The notes below the pieces were generated by a model. The model did not search any database and was not told the DNA's origin. It saw nothing but the letters and a program-made list of their open reading frames with translations. Of a stretch of DNA of 64,000 nt, positions 54,452-64,000 are shown in pieces; within the stretch, counting starts at the first letter, position 1; every line of letters begins with the position of its first letter. Both the position numbers and the translations under genes were made by a program. Source of the stretch: Anabaena sp. PCC 7108 (GTDB lineage Bacteria; Cyanobacteriota; Cyanobacteriia; Cyanobacteriales; Nostocaceae); contig NZ_KB235896.1 in NCBI RefSeq assembly GCF_000332135.1, positions 3,367,321 through 3,431,320 on the forward strand, given 5' to 3'.

Positions 54452-54752
54452 AATGACTCCTAGTTACAGCTTATTGCAGCTATGTTCACGAAGACCATTG
54501 TTAATTGACTATTCTGATCGAGAATACAGTCAGAATTCACCCACCCTGAAAGGATGCTAATTGACCACTAACTATTAATTCTCTCTCATTTAACCATTCT
54601 CCTCACAAAAATTGTGAGTAGTTCTCTGGTTTTATCAAAGCTTTGTAAATTAGGCCAAGCCAGCATACTTGTCTGGTAGCTAAATGATGGCTCACAATAA
54701 GAAGTAGCAAATAAAAATTTAAATTTTTTCTTACATTTACCCCCCTCTCTCC

Positions 54753-56657
54753 ATGACTCTCTTGCCTCCCACTCAACTGAGGAAGGTAACTGAATTACCT
54801 GCCTTTGCCAAACCTTCCGCCCATTTAACTCACCTCATTAACCGTTTGCAACCATCCCCGGAAACAGTTGTGCTGTTTTTAGCCATACTAATTGGTGGTA
54901 GTACTGGTATGGGTGTAGTTACATTTCACTATTTAATCCAGCTGATTCAGAAACTAATGCTGGAAAATTTCATGGGACAAATTGGAGTCTGGGGTGCTTG
55001 GACTTTAGCCTCTGTTCCCACCCTAGGGGGACTTATTGTTGGCTTAATGCGCTGGCGGACTCAAGACTTTGGCCCCGGACTTTCATCTCTAATTGCCGTC
55101 TCTCAAGGTAGAGAAGTTAAGAGACAACTACGACCAGTAACTAAAATGATCGCCGCAGCTGTGTCTTTAGGTAGTGGTGCATCTTTAGGTCCAGAGGGTC
55201 CGAGTGTAGAAATTGGGACTAATTTTGGAGTTTTGTTGTCTGATGTACTACAAGTTTCTGAAGAAAGACAGCGCTTGCTTTTGGGTGCTGGTGCCGCAGC
55301 TGGTTTAGCTGCCGGATTTAATGCTCCCATCGCTGGAGTATTTTTTGCCCTAGAGGTAGTAATGGGGGCTACATCTTTTGCTACTTCTGCTGTAAGCGTA
55401 GTATTACTTGCTGCGGTGGTGGCAGCCTTAATTGCTCAAATTGGTTTGGGGGCGCAACCTGCTTTTGCCTTACCTGCTTACCAAGTCCGCAGTCTCTTAG
55501 AATTGCCGCTTTATGTTGGCTTAGGTTTAGGTGCAAGTCTAGTTTCTCTTACTTATACAGAATTAGTACGTTTGGTTAAAGCTGGCTTTGCGGGAAGAGT
55601 TCCAGGGTTTAAGTTTCTGTCTCAAATTCCTCAGCCTATTCAGCCAATTATCGGTGGCGCAATACTTGGGTTAGTGGCTTTGCAGTACCCACAAATTTTG
55701 GGTATTGGTTATGGAACTGTGCAAGCAATGCTGCAAGATCAGGAGTTTTCCCTTAACTTGTTACTCGTGTTAATGCTATTAAAATTGCTGATGACGGCAA
55801 TTAGTGCTGGTAGCGGTTTTGTGGGTGGGTTGTTTGCACCGGCAATGTTTTTAGGTGCTTCTTTTGGGTCAGCTTATGCTAAATTTTTGGCTTTTTTAGT
55901 GCCAAGTATTGGTGAATATATGGCTGCTTCCCCAGCTTATGCAATGGTGGGGATGGCTGCTGTTTTAGCCAGTAGTGCCAGAGCGCCCTTAACCGCTATT
56001 TTAATGTTGTTTGAGTTAACCCGTGACTACCGCATTGTTTTACCTTTGATGGCAGCGGTGGGTTTAAGTGTATGGTTGGTGGAACGCATCAAACCAACTT
56101 TTAACTCTAATTCCAATCTTCAACAGATCGGTCTTTCAGAATTAAAGGATGAACAGGTGGAAATTGTGCAGCAAATTTCAGTAGCAGATGCTATGCACTC
56201 CAGCCCAAAAAAGCTGCCTGCCACTATTGGGGTTTTAGAAGCTGCGATGGAAATGATCCGCGATCGCACACGCAGTGCTTTAGTAATTGATACCGCAGAA
56301 AAATTAGTTGGTATCTTGTCTTTGGAAGATATTAACCGTACTCTTTCTCTTTGGCAAAATTACCAAAATTACCCTGCTGAAATCCAGGCTAATTTTTCTT
56401 CTCAAACTCTTATAGACATCTGTACAACTGACATTCTCTATGCTTGGCAAGATGAACCTTTATCTGAAGCTTTAGACCGTATGGCGCTGCGGGGTTTGCA
56501 TCAGTTACCTGTTGTAGCACGAGACAACCCCGATTGCATTTTAGGATTACTAGAAAAAGATCAAATTGCTTTAACTTGTAATTTGGCAGCTACGAACAAG
56601 GCACTACAGCGCTATTTGCCAGTTCTGCCCACCACAGATATAGTTATTGGTCACTAG
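54753..56657 (+). CDS. ClC-type chloride channel/transporter with CBS pair
   Basis: 634 aa. The membrane core (about 35-430) has the ClC selectivity segments GSGASLGPEGPSVEIGTNFG with the gating Glu in GPEGP, GAAAGLAAGFNAPIAGVFFA, and GSGFVGGLFAPAMFLG. The gating Glu is typical of H+/Cl- exchangers as well as channels. Two CBS domains (about 465-525 and 545-610, including DRTRSALVIDTAEKLVGILS) form a cytoplasmic regulatory module that may bind adenine nucleotides. Located in a cell membrane. Convergent with cyAbrB. Confidence 0.9.
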   Translation: MTLLPPTQLRKVTELPAFAKPSAHLTHLINRLQPSPETVVLFLAILIGGSTGMGVVTFHYLIQLIQKLMLENFMGQIGVWGAWTLASVPTLGGLIVGLMRWRTQDFGPGLSSLIAVSQGREVKRQLRPVTKMIAAAVSLGSGASLGPEGPSVEIGTNFGVLLSDVLQVSEERQRLLLGAGAAAGLAAGFNAPIAGVFFALEVVMGATSFATSAVSVVLLAAVVAALIAQIGLGAQPAFALPAYQVRSLLELPLYVGLGLGASLVSLTYTELVRLVKAGFAGRVPGFKFLSQIPQPIQPIIGGAILGLVALQYPQILGIGYGTVQAMLQDQEFSLNLLLVLMLLKLLMTAISAGSGFVGGLFAPAMFLGASFGSAYAKFLAFLVPSIGEYMAASPAYAMVGMAAVLASSARAPLTAILMLFELTRDYRIVLPLMAAVGLSVWLVERIKPTFNSNSNLQQIGLSELKDEQVEIVQQISVADAMHSSPKKLPATIGVLEAAMEMIRDRTRSALVIDTAEKLVGILSLEDINRTLSLWQNYQNYPAEIQANFSSQTLIDICTTDILYAWQDEPLSEALDRMALRGLHQLPVVARDNPDCILGLLEKDQIALTCNLAATNKALQRYLPVLPTTDIVIGH

Positions 56658-56714
56658 TCATTGGTTATTAGTCATTGGTAAACAACAGATAACCGACTAA
56701 TGACTCATGACTAT

Positions 56715-57128
56715 TTATTCATCTGTTGCTTCTACTTCAGCATCTTCCTTGTCTTCAGGGTCTACTTGCCGGAGTCGAATGTGCTTCTTCCCTAAAGTGA
56801 TGATAAATTCATCTCCAGGTTGAAGATTCATCTGTTTTGTATAAGCTGAACCTATCAGTAAGTTGTTGTTAGATTGCACGCTAATTCTATAGCTGGCACT
56901 GCGTCCACCACGACCATTGGCACTAGGTGTACTATCCAACTGAATGCCCTCTGCATCAATTAGGGCATTTAAGAATTTCATCATATTGACGCGCTCTATA
57001 CCATTTTTGGTAACAGTATAGTAGCCACACTGTTTAGCTTTGTCTTCCTTGCTTTCGCTCTCTAGCTCCTTAACTTTTCTGAGCAGTTCTTCGCCGACTA
57101 GGGGGTCAATTTTTTTCTGTTTAGGCAT
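56715..57128 (-). CDS. cyAbrB family transcription factor
   Basis: 137 aa from MPKQKKIDPLVGEELLRKVK. The segment KQCGYYTVTKNGIERVNMMK, then RGGRSASYRISVQSNNNLLI and AYTKQMNLQPGDEFIITLG, identifies cyanobacterial AbrB-like regulators, in which the AbrB DNA-binding domain is C-terminal. These proteins act on carbon/nitrogen metabolism and stress genes. Two paralogues exist in most genomes; this one looks closer to the cyAbrB2 type, which I hold only weakly. The acidic tail (EDKEDAEVEATDE) is notable. Confidence 0.9.
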   Translation of the reverse strand: MPKQKKIDPLVGEELLRKVKELESESKEDKAKQCGYYTVTKNGIERVNMMKFLNALIDAEGIQLDSTPSANGRGGRSASYRISVQSNNNLLIGSAYTKQMNLQPGDEFIITLGKKHIRLRQVDPEDKEDAEVEATDE

Positions 57129-57131
57129 CAA

Positions 57132-57625
57132 CTTAGGTCGAAAATGAATGTTTGAAGTGGTTGAATCGATTTTATTTTAACTGATACTGAGCTAATAGGA
57201 ACATAATCCTTTATTTTATCTCAGCATAGCCAAGTATATTACACTCGCAGACAAAATTGTTGCACAATTTTCAATCTTGTCAAGACATTTTATCAAAATT
57301 ATTTTTGATAATGCTGATATCTATAAGAATCCTATTTGATTTGTGAACTTACTCTCTACAAGACACAGTTCGCTTTCGTCAAGATAGGTAAGAGGGCATA
57401 AGGAAAGAATTTTATCAAAGATTTGTTGAGTAAGTACTATATATAGTTTATGAATTCCTGCTAGACTATATTTATTTAAGTTTTTTAAAGTTACCCCAAA
57501 GTTAACCCAAAAAAGTCGTCTGCTCACCGAAGACAATCTCTCACGGACAAAATGATCAGCAAAACTGATCCTTAGTCATTACTGATGAATCATTGGTCAG
57601 TCATACAATAACTGATAACTGATAA
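57132..57625. promoter_or_regulatory. Divergent intergenic region cyAbrB / Rrf2, 494 bases
   Basis: AT-rich DNA with small palindromes (AAAATTGTTGCACAATTTT near 57253; ATCAAAATTATTTTTGAT near 57293) and ACTGATAA repeats just before the Rrf2 ATG. It must carry both promoters, possibly with binding sites for the two regulators it separates. No gene is seen; a 71-codon minus frame here has no support. Confidence 0.5.
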
Positions 57626-58069
57626 ATGAAACTAACGACCAGAGGACACTACAGTGTTAAAGCATTGCTAGATTTGAGTTTACAGCCAGGATATGGTCCT
57701 GTATCTGTAAGATCAATTGCCAAGCGCCAAGATATTCCGGCTCCTTATTTAGAAAAGCTGCTGATAGAAATGCGTCGTGGAGGGTTAGTGAAATCAATTC
57801 GCGGCAGCATCGGTGGCTATCAATTAGCAAGAGAGCCTCTCCAAATTTCTGTAGGGCAAATTTTAGAGGCAGTTGGTGAAAATATGACTCACTTACCCCT
57901 TAATAGTTCAACACCAGCGCAAGCTGAAGATTGGGTAACATTCACTTTGTGGCAGAGGCTTAACCAAAAACTGAAAGAAGCTTTGTACAGTATTACCTTG
58001 GCAGACCTTTATTATGATGCTCGTAGTTGGCAGGCATCTCTTGGCGAAGAAGCTAGTTTTGTTGTTTAG
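57626..58069 (+). CDS. Rrf2 family transcription regulator
   Basis: 147 aa. The winged-helix start MKLTTRGHYSVKALLDLSLQ, SIAKRQDIPAPYLEKLLIEM and VKSIRGSIGGYQLAREPLQI is typical of Rrf2. The three cysteines that hold a [2Fe-2S] cluster in IscR/NsrR are absent (the region reads LPLNSSTPAQAEDWVTF), so it does not sense through such a cluster. It is followed at 47 bases by cbiB on the same strand, perhaps co-transcribed. Its target is unknown. Confidence 0.9.
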   Translation: MKLTTRGHYSVKALLDLSLQPGYGPVSVRSIAKRQDIPAPYLEKLLIEMRRGGLVKSIRGSIGGYQLAREPLQISVGQILEAVGENMTHLPLNSSTPAQAEDWVTFTLWQRLNQKLKEALYSITLADLYYDARSWQASLGEEASFVV

Positions 58070-58116
58070 TCATTGGTCAGTGATCAAGAAATAGGGAATA
58101 GGGTAGAAATTAATCA

Positions 58117-59082
58117 ATGACCAATAATGAACAATATATATTAATTTTTGCTGCCTTGTTAGATTACTTAGTTGGTGATCCTTGGGGTTGGCCTCATCCA
58201 GTACGAGTGATGGGGTGGGTGATTTCTCACTTGAGTAAATTTTTACTGCAACAGTGTCAGAGTTCTCTAACACAGCGTCTAGCCGGAATTGGACTCGGAC
58301 TGATCCTCATCATCGGCAGCGGTTTAACAGGCTGGTTGATAATTCTAATTGCTAAATGGCTAAATCCATTGTTAGGAATTGCCCTACAAAGCATTCTCCT
58401 AGCCAGTTGTTTTGCTCTTCATAGTTTGCGTAAAGCTGCTATGGATGTTCTTCAACCTTTAACAATAGAAAATTTAGGCGAAGCACGACAGATTTTAAGT
58501 AATTACGTGGGTAGGGATACAGAAAATCTTTCAGAAACAGAAATTTTGCGAGCAGTTCTAGAAACGGTAACAGAAAATGCTACCGATGGAGTCATGGCTC
58601 CCCTATTTTATGCAATTGTTGGAGCATTTATACCATTTGTTGGAGTAGTACCTTTAGCTCTGGCATATAAAGCTAGTAGTACTCTAGATTCAATGGTGGG
58701 TTATCGGGAAGCACCTTATACTAATATTGGTTGGTTCAGTGCGCGGTTAGAAGATTGTTTAACTTGGCTTCCCTGTCGGTTGACTGTGATAACTTTGGCG
58801 CTGTTATCAGCTAAACCCTCAGATATCTGGCGAATCTGTCGCCGGGACGCGATTAAAGACCCCAGTCCCAATTCTGGCTGGAGTGAGTGTGCCTATGCTG
58901 CGGTTTTAGGTGTACAAATGGGAGGGACAAATTGGTATCGTGGAGTGGCTAAAGATAAACCACTGTTAGGAGATGCTATTTATTCCATCACTCCAGATTC
59001 CATTCACAAAGCTTTACAACTGACTCGATTTTGTTTTTTGTTGTGGTTGGGGGTAGCAATATTTTTAATTCGTAATTCGTAA
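58117..59082 (+). CDS. cbiB: Adenosylcobinamide-phosphate synthase
   Basis: 321 aa, a membrane protein. ALLDYLVGDPWGWPHPVRVM at the N-terminus, ATDGVMAPLFYAIVGAFIPF and ASSTLDSMVGYREAPYTNIG are CbiB/CobD signatures. It attaches aminopropanol phosphate to adenosylcobyric acid, two steps or so after CobO, which is also encoded in this window. The last residues (LIRNS) and the TAA stop are encoded by the first units of an AATTCGT heptamer array, so the repeat has been captured as the gene end. Confidence 0.92.
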   Translation: MTNNEQYILIFAALLDYLVGDPWGWPHPVRVMGWVISHLSKFLLQQCQSSLTQRLAGIGLGLILIIGSGLTGWLIILIAKWLNPLLGIALQSILLASCFALHSLRKAAMDVLQPLTIENLGEARQILSNYVGRDTENLSETEILRAVLETVTENATDGVMAPLFYAIVGAFIPFVGVVPLALAYKASSTLDSMVGYREAPYTNIGWFSARLEDCLTWLPCRLTVITLALLSAKPSDIWRICRRDAIKDPSPNSGWSECAYAAVLGVQMGGTNWYRGVAKDKPLLGDAIYSITPDSIHKALQLTRFCFLLWLGVAIFLIRNS

Positions 59083-59178
59083 TTCGTAATTCGTAATTCG
59101 TAATTCGTAATTCGTAATTCGTAATTCGTAATTCGTAATTCGTAATTCGTAATTCGTAATTCGTAATTCGTAATTCGT
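59067..59178. repeat. Perfect AATTCGT heptamer array x16 over the cbiB stop codon
   Basis: Sixteen uninterrupted 7-base units, the longest array in the window. The cbiB frame enters the array and terminates at the TAA formed by two units. The minus strand has no stop in this repeat, which produces long artefactual frames with a seven-residue period. Confidence 0.95.
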
Positions 59179-59182
59179 AAAT

Positions 59183-59250
59183 TCCTTCCCCTCTCCCCCT
59201 CTCCGCGTCCCCAATCCCCAATCCCCAATCCCCGCGTCCCCAATCCCCAG
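59183..59250. repeat. CCCCAAT / CCCCTCT tract before pyrR
   Basis: Degenerate C-rich heptamers (CCCCAAT several times, interspersed with CCGCGT) fill the space between the AATTCGT array and the pyrR start. They leave no recognisable ribosome-binding site. Confidence 0.7.
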
Positions 59251-59255
59251 TATTT

Positions 59256-59792
59256 ATGTCTATGAAAGTAGTTGAAATTCTCTCATCGGAAGAACTGCGA
59301 CGAACCTTAACCAGGCTTGCTTCTCAGATTGTAGAAAGAACACGTGATTTGTCGCAATTGGTACTTTTGGGTATTTATACTAGAGGTGTGCCATTAGCAA
59401 ATTTATTAGCACGTCAAATAGAGACTCTGGAAGATGTCAGCGTGTCCGTTGGAGCATTAGATATTACATTCTACCGTGATGACCTCGATCAAATAGGATT
59501 AAGAACTCCAGCCAAAACCGATATTCCTTTTGATCTGACAGGAAAAACAGTTGTACTTGTAGATGATGTTATTTTTAAAGGCAGGACAATTCGTGCTGCG
59601 TTAAATGCAGTCAACGAGTATGGTAGACCGGAAGTAATTCGTTTAGCGGTGTTAGTAGACAGAGGTCATCGAGAGTTACCAATTCATCCAGATTTCGTTG
59701 GCAAAAAATTACCTACTGCTAAAGAAGAGATTGTCAAAGTTTACCTACAAGATAACGATGGACGCGATGCAGTGGAGTTGATTGCTAATTAA
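59256..59792 (+). CDS. pyrR: PyrR, pyrimidine regulator / uracil phosphoribosyltransferase
   Basis: 178 aa. [40 protein letters not shown], the PRPP loop [20 protein letters not shown] and [20 protein letters not shown] are diagnostic of PyrR. In Gram-positives it attenuates the pyr operon by binding mRNA and also makes UMP from uracil. The regulatory part is unproven in cyanobacteria, and no pyr gene is adjacent. The start may be either of two ATGs six bases apart. The upstream leader is made of repeats. Confidence 0.92.
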   Translation: MSMKVVEILSSEELRRTLTRLASQIVERTRDLSQLVLLGIYTRGVPLANLLARQIETLEDVSVSVGALDITFYRDDLDQIGLRTPAKTDIPFDLTGKTVVLVDDVIFKGRTIRAALNAVNEYGRPEVIRLAVLVDRGHRELPIHPDFVGKKLPTAKEEIVKVYLQDNDGRDAVELIAN

Positions 59793-59882
59793 AATAATTC
59801 GTAATTCTTGGCAAATAAATTATCTAGCTAGTTAGATGAAAGAAGAGAGTAATTTCATTCCTGTTCAAAAATGTCTAAATAA

Positions 59883-61793
59883 TTAATGATTGAGAACTGT
59901 ACTGATACTTTGTAATAATTGGTTTGCTGTGTAAGGTTTGGATAAAAAATCTTTAACACCTAGACCATAGGCTGCATTTACCTTATCTGTAGTCCCTAAT
60001 CCGCTGATAGCAATAACTTTAACGTTGGGATTAATTTTTTGCATGGTACGAATGCTAGTTAGTCCGTCCATACGTGGCATTCCCATATCAGTTAAAACTA
60101 GAGATATTTCATCACGATGTTCTACGTATAAGGCTATTGCTTCAATACCATCACGGGCTGTAATTACTCTATAATTATAGTTTTCTAATGATATTTTTGT
60201 AATATCACAAATGGCAGCTTCATCATCTACAACTAATATGAGTTCTTGATTACCTTGAGGCCAAGATATTTCTGTTGTTTCTAGAATTTCTGGTGTGTCT
60301 TTTGCTGGTAAATAAACTTTAAATTGACTGCCTTTTTTTTCTTCACTATAGACATTGATAAAACCATGATGATTTTTAAGAATTCCCAATACAGTAGATA
60401 GACCTAAACCAGTTCCTTTGCCAAGTTCTTTAGTAGTAAAAAATGGTTCAAATATCCGATCTAATATTACTGGTGGAATACCAATTCCATTATCAGTTAT
60501 TGTAATGATGATGTAAGGTCCAACTTGAGCATCAATATGCATCTGGGCGTAATTTTCATCAACTAAAAGATTTTCGGCAGTAATTTTTAAAGTACCACCA
60601 TTAGGCATAGCATCACGAGCATTAACACATAAATTCATTAAGACTTGATGTAGTTGAGTAGTATCACCAGATACAGTCCAAAGATTTTGGGGAATTTCAG
60701 TGATAACTTCAATAGATTTAGGAAAAGTTTCTTTAATAATTTGCTGAATTTCTATCAACAAATGTTTTAATTGTAAAAGTGAATGCTTTACTAAAGAGCT
60801 ACTATTATCACTATCTAGCCCACGAGTAAAAGATAATACTTGCTTAACTAAGTTTGCCCCTCGTTTAGCATTGGCAGTCAATATTGGAATTAGTCGTTGA
60901 GAACGTTCTTCTTTGACTTGAGTTTCTAAAAGTTGAGCAGTCATTAAAATTGGGGTGAGGACATTATTTAAATCGTGGGCAATACCACTAGCCAATGTGC
61001 CAATACTTTCTAAACGCTGGGTGCGTAAAAGTTGAGATTCTAGTAGCTTTTTTTGAGTAATATTAGTGTTTACAACTAAAATAGATGGTGCTTGATAACC
61101 CAATTGAGGTACTAATGTCCAACGACTTTCAACAATGATTTCTTGATCATCTTTGGTAACTTGATACAGTTCACCCTCCCAGCAGCCATTTTTCATGAGA
61201 ATTTGGAGTGCTGCTGACAATTTAGATAAGTCTTTTTCCTGCCAGAGGTTTTGTGTCTTTTTTGTCAGGGCTTCTTCGGCTTTCCAACCGTATAAATATT
61301 CGGCAGCTTTGTTCCAATATGAAATTTGATTATCTAAATCATGGACAAAAATGGCATCAGTAGCGACATCAAGTAAAGCAGCTTGCTGACGGATTTTTGC
61401 TTCTGTTTGTTTGCGTTCAATAGCGTAGCGAATCGAACGTTCTAATAAAGGTGCTGTTAGTTGACTTTTCTCCAGATAATCAACTGCGCCTACTTTCATC
61501 GCTTCTATATCTATTTCCCGATCACCCTGGCCAGTCAGTAAAATAAAGGGACAAGTGTAACCATTGTTCATGGCTTCTTGCAACAGTTCCAATCCATTAT
61601 GCTGCCCTAAGCGGTAGTCTACCAGATAGATATCATGTTGGTGTTGAGCGATCGCATCCCTAGCTGTTTCATAATTCTTCACCCATTCCAACTCACAGCC
61701 AGCCACCTGAAATTCTCTCAACCACTCACGAATTAAAATATAATCATCTTCATCATCATCTATTAACAAAACTTTGATGGGGCTGTTATTCAT
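59883..61793 (-). CDS. Hybrid sensor kinase REC-PAS-HisKA-HATPase-REC
   Basis: 636 aa, soluble. The N-terminal receiver has [10 protein letters not shown] and the phospho-Asp in [10 protein letters not shown] (Asp-59). A PAS domain follows (about 135-245, [20 protein letters not shown]). The kinase core has [14 protein letters not shown] with His at about 273, [22 protein letters not shown] and GTGLGLSTV. The second receiver has DDEAAICD and DMGMPRMDG (Asp about 569). This input-receiver/output-receiver layout suits a phosphorelay. It is the third gene of a same-strand group of kinases. Confidence 0.92.
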   Translation of the reverse strand: MNNSPIKVLLIDDDEDDYILIREWLREFQVAGCELEWVKNYETARDAIAQHQHDIYLVDYRLGQHNGLELLQEAMNNGYTCPFILLTGQGDREIDIEAMKVGAVDYLEKSQLTAPLLERSIRYAIERKQTEAKIRQQAALLDVATDAIFVHDLDNQISYWNKAAEYLYGWKAEEALTKKTQNLWQEKDLSKLSAALQILMKNGCWEGELYQVTKDDQEIIVESRWTLVPQLGYQAPSILVVNTNITQKKLLESQLLRTQRLESIGTLASGIAHDLNNVLTPILMTAQLLETQVKEERSQRLIPILTANAKRGANLVKQVLSFTRGLDSDNSSSLVKHSLLQLKHLLIEIQQIIKETFPKSIEVITEIPQNLWTVSGDTTQLHQVLMNLCVNARDAMPNGGTLKITAENLLVDENYAQMHIDAQVGPYIIITITDNGIGIPPVILDRIFEPFFTTKELGKGTGLGLSTVLGILKNHHGFINVYSEEKKGSQFKVYLPAKDTPEILETTEISWPQGNQELILVVDDEAAICDITKISLENYNYRVITARDGIEAIALYVEHRDEISLVLTDMGMPRMDGLTSIRTMQKINPNVKVIAISGLGTTDKVNAAYGLGVKDFLSKPYTANQLLQSISTVLNH

Positions 61794-62037
61794 AATTTCC
61801 TCGCACTGCTTATCAGGGCAGTTCTACAATTTCAAACCAGTATTTTCCTAAAGTTTTTATTGCTGCAATTAAAGATGTAAAAATTCTTGGTTTAATAATG
61901 AACGAATTTGTACTAGTCTCCTTTGTACTAATGATAGTTAATCATTCATTTCCTAAATATAGTTATTTACATTTGTACAATTAACTCTAAATTAGAGTCT
62001 AATAGTAATCCCTCTCTAGGCAGAAAAATCAGAGATG

Positions 62038-63729
62038 CTAAGAAATTGGCAACGTCACAATAAATTTGGCTCCTTGCCCTGGAGTATTTTGTGCTTTAAT
62101 ACTACCATGATGTCGTTCAGTAATTTTCCGACAGATAGCTAAACCGATGCCAGTGCCTTCATATTCAGTGAGACTATGCAGACGTTGAAAAACATGAAAA
62201 ATCCGGTCAAGATATGCTTCGGGCAGACCAATACCATTATCTTCAACAATGATTTGAAAATATCTAATCTTGTGTTCAAAATCATCTAAATCATTGTTTA
62301 ATAATTGACTAAATATTCTAACCACAGGAGGTTGATTTTGACGATGAAATTTCAGGGCATTACCAATAAGATTTTGCAATAATTGCCGCATCTGTAAAGG
62401 ATCAGCTTGAATAATGGGTAAGTATCCTATTTCCACTCGTCCACCAGTTTGCTGAATACGTACTTCTAAATCAGATAGTACTTCTTGAGCGATTTCTGAT
62501 AAATTCACCGATACAAAAGGTTTTGCCTTAGTAGTTACCCGTGAAAGTGTCAATAAGTCATCAATCAAAGTTTGCATTCTCAGGGCAGCTTTTTGCATAC
62601 GTTCCAGATAATCATATCCCTGAGTACTTAATGAGTCTCTACAGGTAACTTTCAAGAGATCACCAAATGTTCTAATTTTTCGTAGTGGTTCTTGTAAATC
62701 ATGGGAGGCAATAAAAGCAAATTGCTGTAATTCTTCATTAGAACGGATAAGTTCTTGCCGTTGATGAGTTTCTTGTTCTAAGATCAGACTCTGTGCTAAA
62801 GCAATACCAATTTGATCGGCAAGTTGTCGCAAAAGTTCAATTTCCCAGTCAGTCCATTCACGAGTATGCAAACACTGGTGGGCAACCAGCAACCCCCAAA
62901 GTTGATTTTTTTGGAAAATTGGCACTACAAGATTCGCTTTAACAGCAAATTGTTGGAGAAATTCAACGTGGCAAAGTTGAATCTGTGCCGTTTCGATGTT
63001 ACTAATTGCACTAATTTGCCCTTGGCAATATTTTTGGTAAACGTAATCTTCTGCAAAACAAGAGTCAGTAATTGTTTGTCCCATGACAACTGGTAAACCA
63101 GGAATTACAGCTTCTTTCACAGCTAAAAAAGAACGATTACTATGCAGTTTTAAGATTAATACTCGATCTGCTTGCAGTAACTTTTGTACTTCGGTAACAC
63201 TAGTTTCCAGAATTTCGTCAATTTGTAAAGACTGACGAATTTTTAAGGTGATATTAGCGAATAATTGTGTTAATGTTGCTTGCTGTAAACAGCGCAGATT
63301 TTGCTGTTGTAATTCTGCTTCATCTTGTTTACGCTTGCTAATATCCATATCTACCACACACATTTGCACTGGTACTCCAGATGAGTCTCGCCAAATTACA
63401 CCTTTGCTAACTAGCCAGCAAATACTATCATCGGCTAAAACAATTCGATATTCAATTTCAAATTCTCTTCCATCTTTAATAGCCTGTTGATGAACGCGCT
63501 TTAAAAAATCACGATCTTGTGTATGAACACAGTTCAGAATCGCCTCATAGGTGTGATTACAACTGTCTTTCTCTAAACTAAAAATAGCTTCCAAATTAAT
63601 CGCGCTAGTAATTTGGTGGTTGTGGATATCAAGAGTCCAGATGCTCATTTGAGCAGCATCCAACGCCATCTTGAGTTTTGCTTCCCACTGATGTTTTTGC
63701 TCAGTTTGTGCTGGTAATTCCTTAGTCAT
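62038..63729 (-). CDS. Sensor histidine kinase PAS-GAF-HisKA-HATPase
   Basis: 563 aa, soluble. A PAS domain (about 20-130, [20 protein letters not shown]), a GAF domain (about 165-315, [40 protein letters not shown]), the phospho-acceptor box [20 protein letters not shown] (His about 343) and an HATPase ([28 protein letters not shown]) occur in order. The GAF resembles bilin-binding GAFs but its His-only context gives no clear chromophore Cys; the input signal is unknown. Its ATG overlaps the stop of the upstream kinase gene by eight bases. Confidence 0.92.
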   Translation of the reverse strand: MTKELPAQTEQKHQWEAKLKMALDAAQMSIWTLDIHNHQITSAINLEAIFSLEKDSCNHTYEAILNCVHTQDRDFLKRVHQQAIKDGREFEIEYRIVLADDSICWLVSKGVIWRDSSGVPVQMCVVDMDISKRKQDEAELQQQNLRCLQQATLTQLFANITLKIRQSLQIDEILETSVTEVQKLLQADRVLILKLHSNRSFLAVKEAVIPGLPVVMGQTITDSCFAEDYVYQKYCQGQISAISNIETAQIQLCHVEFLQQFAVKANLVVPIFQKNQLWGLLVAHQCLHTREWTDWEIELLRQLADQIGIALAQSLILEQETHQRQELIRSNEELQQFAFIASHDLQEPLRKIRTFGDLLKVTCRDSLSTQGYDYLERMQKAALRMQTLIDDLLTLSRVTTKAKPFVSVNLSEIAQEVLSDLEVRIQQTGGRVEIGYLPIIQADPLQMRQLLQNLIGNALKFHRQNQPPVVRIFSQLLNNDLDDFEHKIRYFQIIVEDNGIGLPEAYLDRIFHVFQRLHSLTEYEGTGIGLAICRKITERHHGSIKAQNTPGQGAKFIVTLPIS

Positions 63730-64000
63730 TATCGTTTTTTAATGACGTTGAGGTAATCTCTTGAATAGAAGCTTTTTCAGCTTCTAGGATAACCAATTCT
63801 CCATCACCAATCAGCATTTCTGCTGCTTTTAAGGACTGGTCTTCAGCGGTATATACTGCTGGTAAATATACTTGAAATTCTGTACCTTTATTTAGGCTAC
63901 TTGATACCGTGATAAAACCCTCATGACCTTTAATAATACCTATTACTGTTGATAACCCTAATCCTGTACCTTTGCCAGCTTCTTTAGTCGTAAAAAAAGG
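63722..64000 (-). CDS. Sensor histidine kinase, C-terminal part (cut by window edge)
   Basis: 93 codons of the 3' end. [20 protein letters not shown] is the F and G2 box of a HATPase domain, followed by [20 protein letters not shown], the end of the domain, and a tail of about 45 residues ([20 protein letters not shown]). The tail begins like the linker to a receiver but stops. The rest lies beyond 64000. Overlap of its stop with the next gene's start marks an operon of three kinases. Confidence 0.88.
   Translation of the reverse strand, partial: PFFTTKEAGKGTGLGLSTVIGIIKGHEGFITVSSSLNKGTEFQVYLPAVYTAEDQSLKAAEMLIGDGELVILEAEKASIQEITSTSLKNDND

Noticed and set aside
57321-57536. 71-codon minus-strand frame upstream of the Rrf2 gene
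   Set aside because: Lies in a promoter region, has unbiased composition and no family resemblance.
58988-59243. Two long minus-strand frames with a seven-residue repeat (ELRITNY)
   Set aside because: They are produced by translation of the AATTCGT array, which has no stop on that strand; no ribosome-binding site or domain, and they overlap cbiB.
1-64000. tRNA and rRNA genes
   Set aside because: I read all intergenic gaps for T-loop-like sequences (GTTCRANTC with a paired acceptor) and rRNA blocks and found none; a covariance-model scan would be needed to be certain.

Overview
The window comes from a filamentous, probably heterocyst-forming cyanobacterium of the Nostoc/Anabaena type. The evidence is the many HIP1 octamers (GCGATCGC), photosynthesis genes (psaM, petB, petD), a phycobiliprotein lyase, cyAbrB and group 2 sigma factors, B12 genes, and the intergenic heptamer arrays (AATTCGT, ATTACCC, CTGCCTT) and MITE-like hairpins typical of that order. 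No rRNA, tRNA or CRISPR array was recognised. The species was not identified.

Layout. 1-12 kb: mostly housekeeping and small conserved genes (MAPEG protein cut by the left edge, YajQ, a GST, TPR protein, psaM, FGGY sugar kinase, DUF167 protein, a histidine kinase with a degenerate ATPase domain, a BON lipoprotein, an ABC1-type kinase). 12-16 kb: valS carrying a membrane-anchoring CAAD insertion, flanked by two copies of one MITE. 16-25 kb: Uma2 nuclease-like, PEP-CTERM, pirin and anti-sigma proteins, petB-petD divergent from ctpA, an MBL-fold protein without its metal ligands, and an EGY-like site-2 protease.

26-31.4 kb: an accessory cassette of four same-strand genes: a 959-aa HerA/DUF87 ATPase, a membrane protein ending in three copies of a short motif, a DUF4112 membrane protein ending in the same motif, and a repeat-bearing coiled-coil protein. 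I know of no described system with this composition, and it is the best candidate here for a new one. It is bounded by a MITE and heptamer repeats on the left and by the cpcS terminator on the right.

31.6-41.6 kb: phycobiliprotein lyase, HEAT-repeat protein, DUF892 protein, fasciclin protein, a second GST, a second HerA-type ATPase, a group 2 sigma factor, a secreted protein and cobO. 41.8-47.6 kb: a decaying accessory strip with a DUF433 antitoxin and truncated DUF5615 toxin, a deoxyhypusine-synthase-like gene, a stand-alone OLD-type ATPase/TOPRIM nuclease, remnants of an ATPase/PPR-like gene, and hicB-hicA.

47.7-64 kb: SDR, a VOC protein translationally coupled to a serine-recombinase-like protein lacking catalytic residues, a large membrane protein, a GT39-type glycosyltransferase, a zinc-ribbon membrane protein with a coupled small ORF, a ClC channel, cyAbrB, Rrf2, cbiB, pyrR, and an overlapping operon of three sensor kinases running off the right edge. 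Heptamer arrays repeatedly lie at or inside gene 3' ends (GST, cbiB, the 508-aa membrane protein). At least nine MITE-like hairpin elements are scattered between genes.
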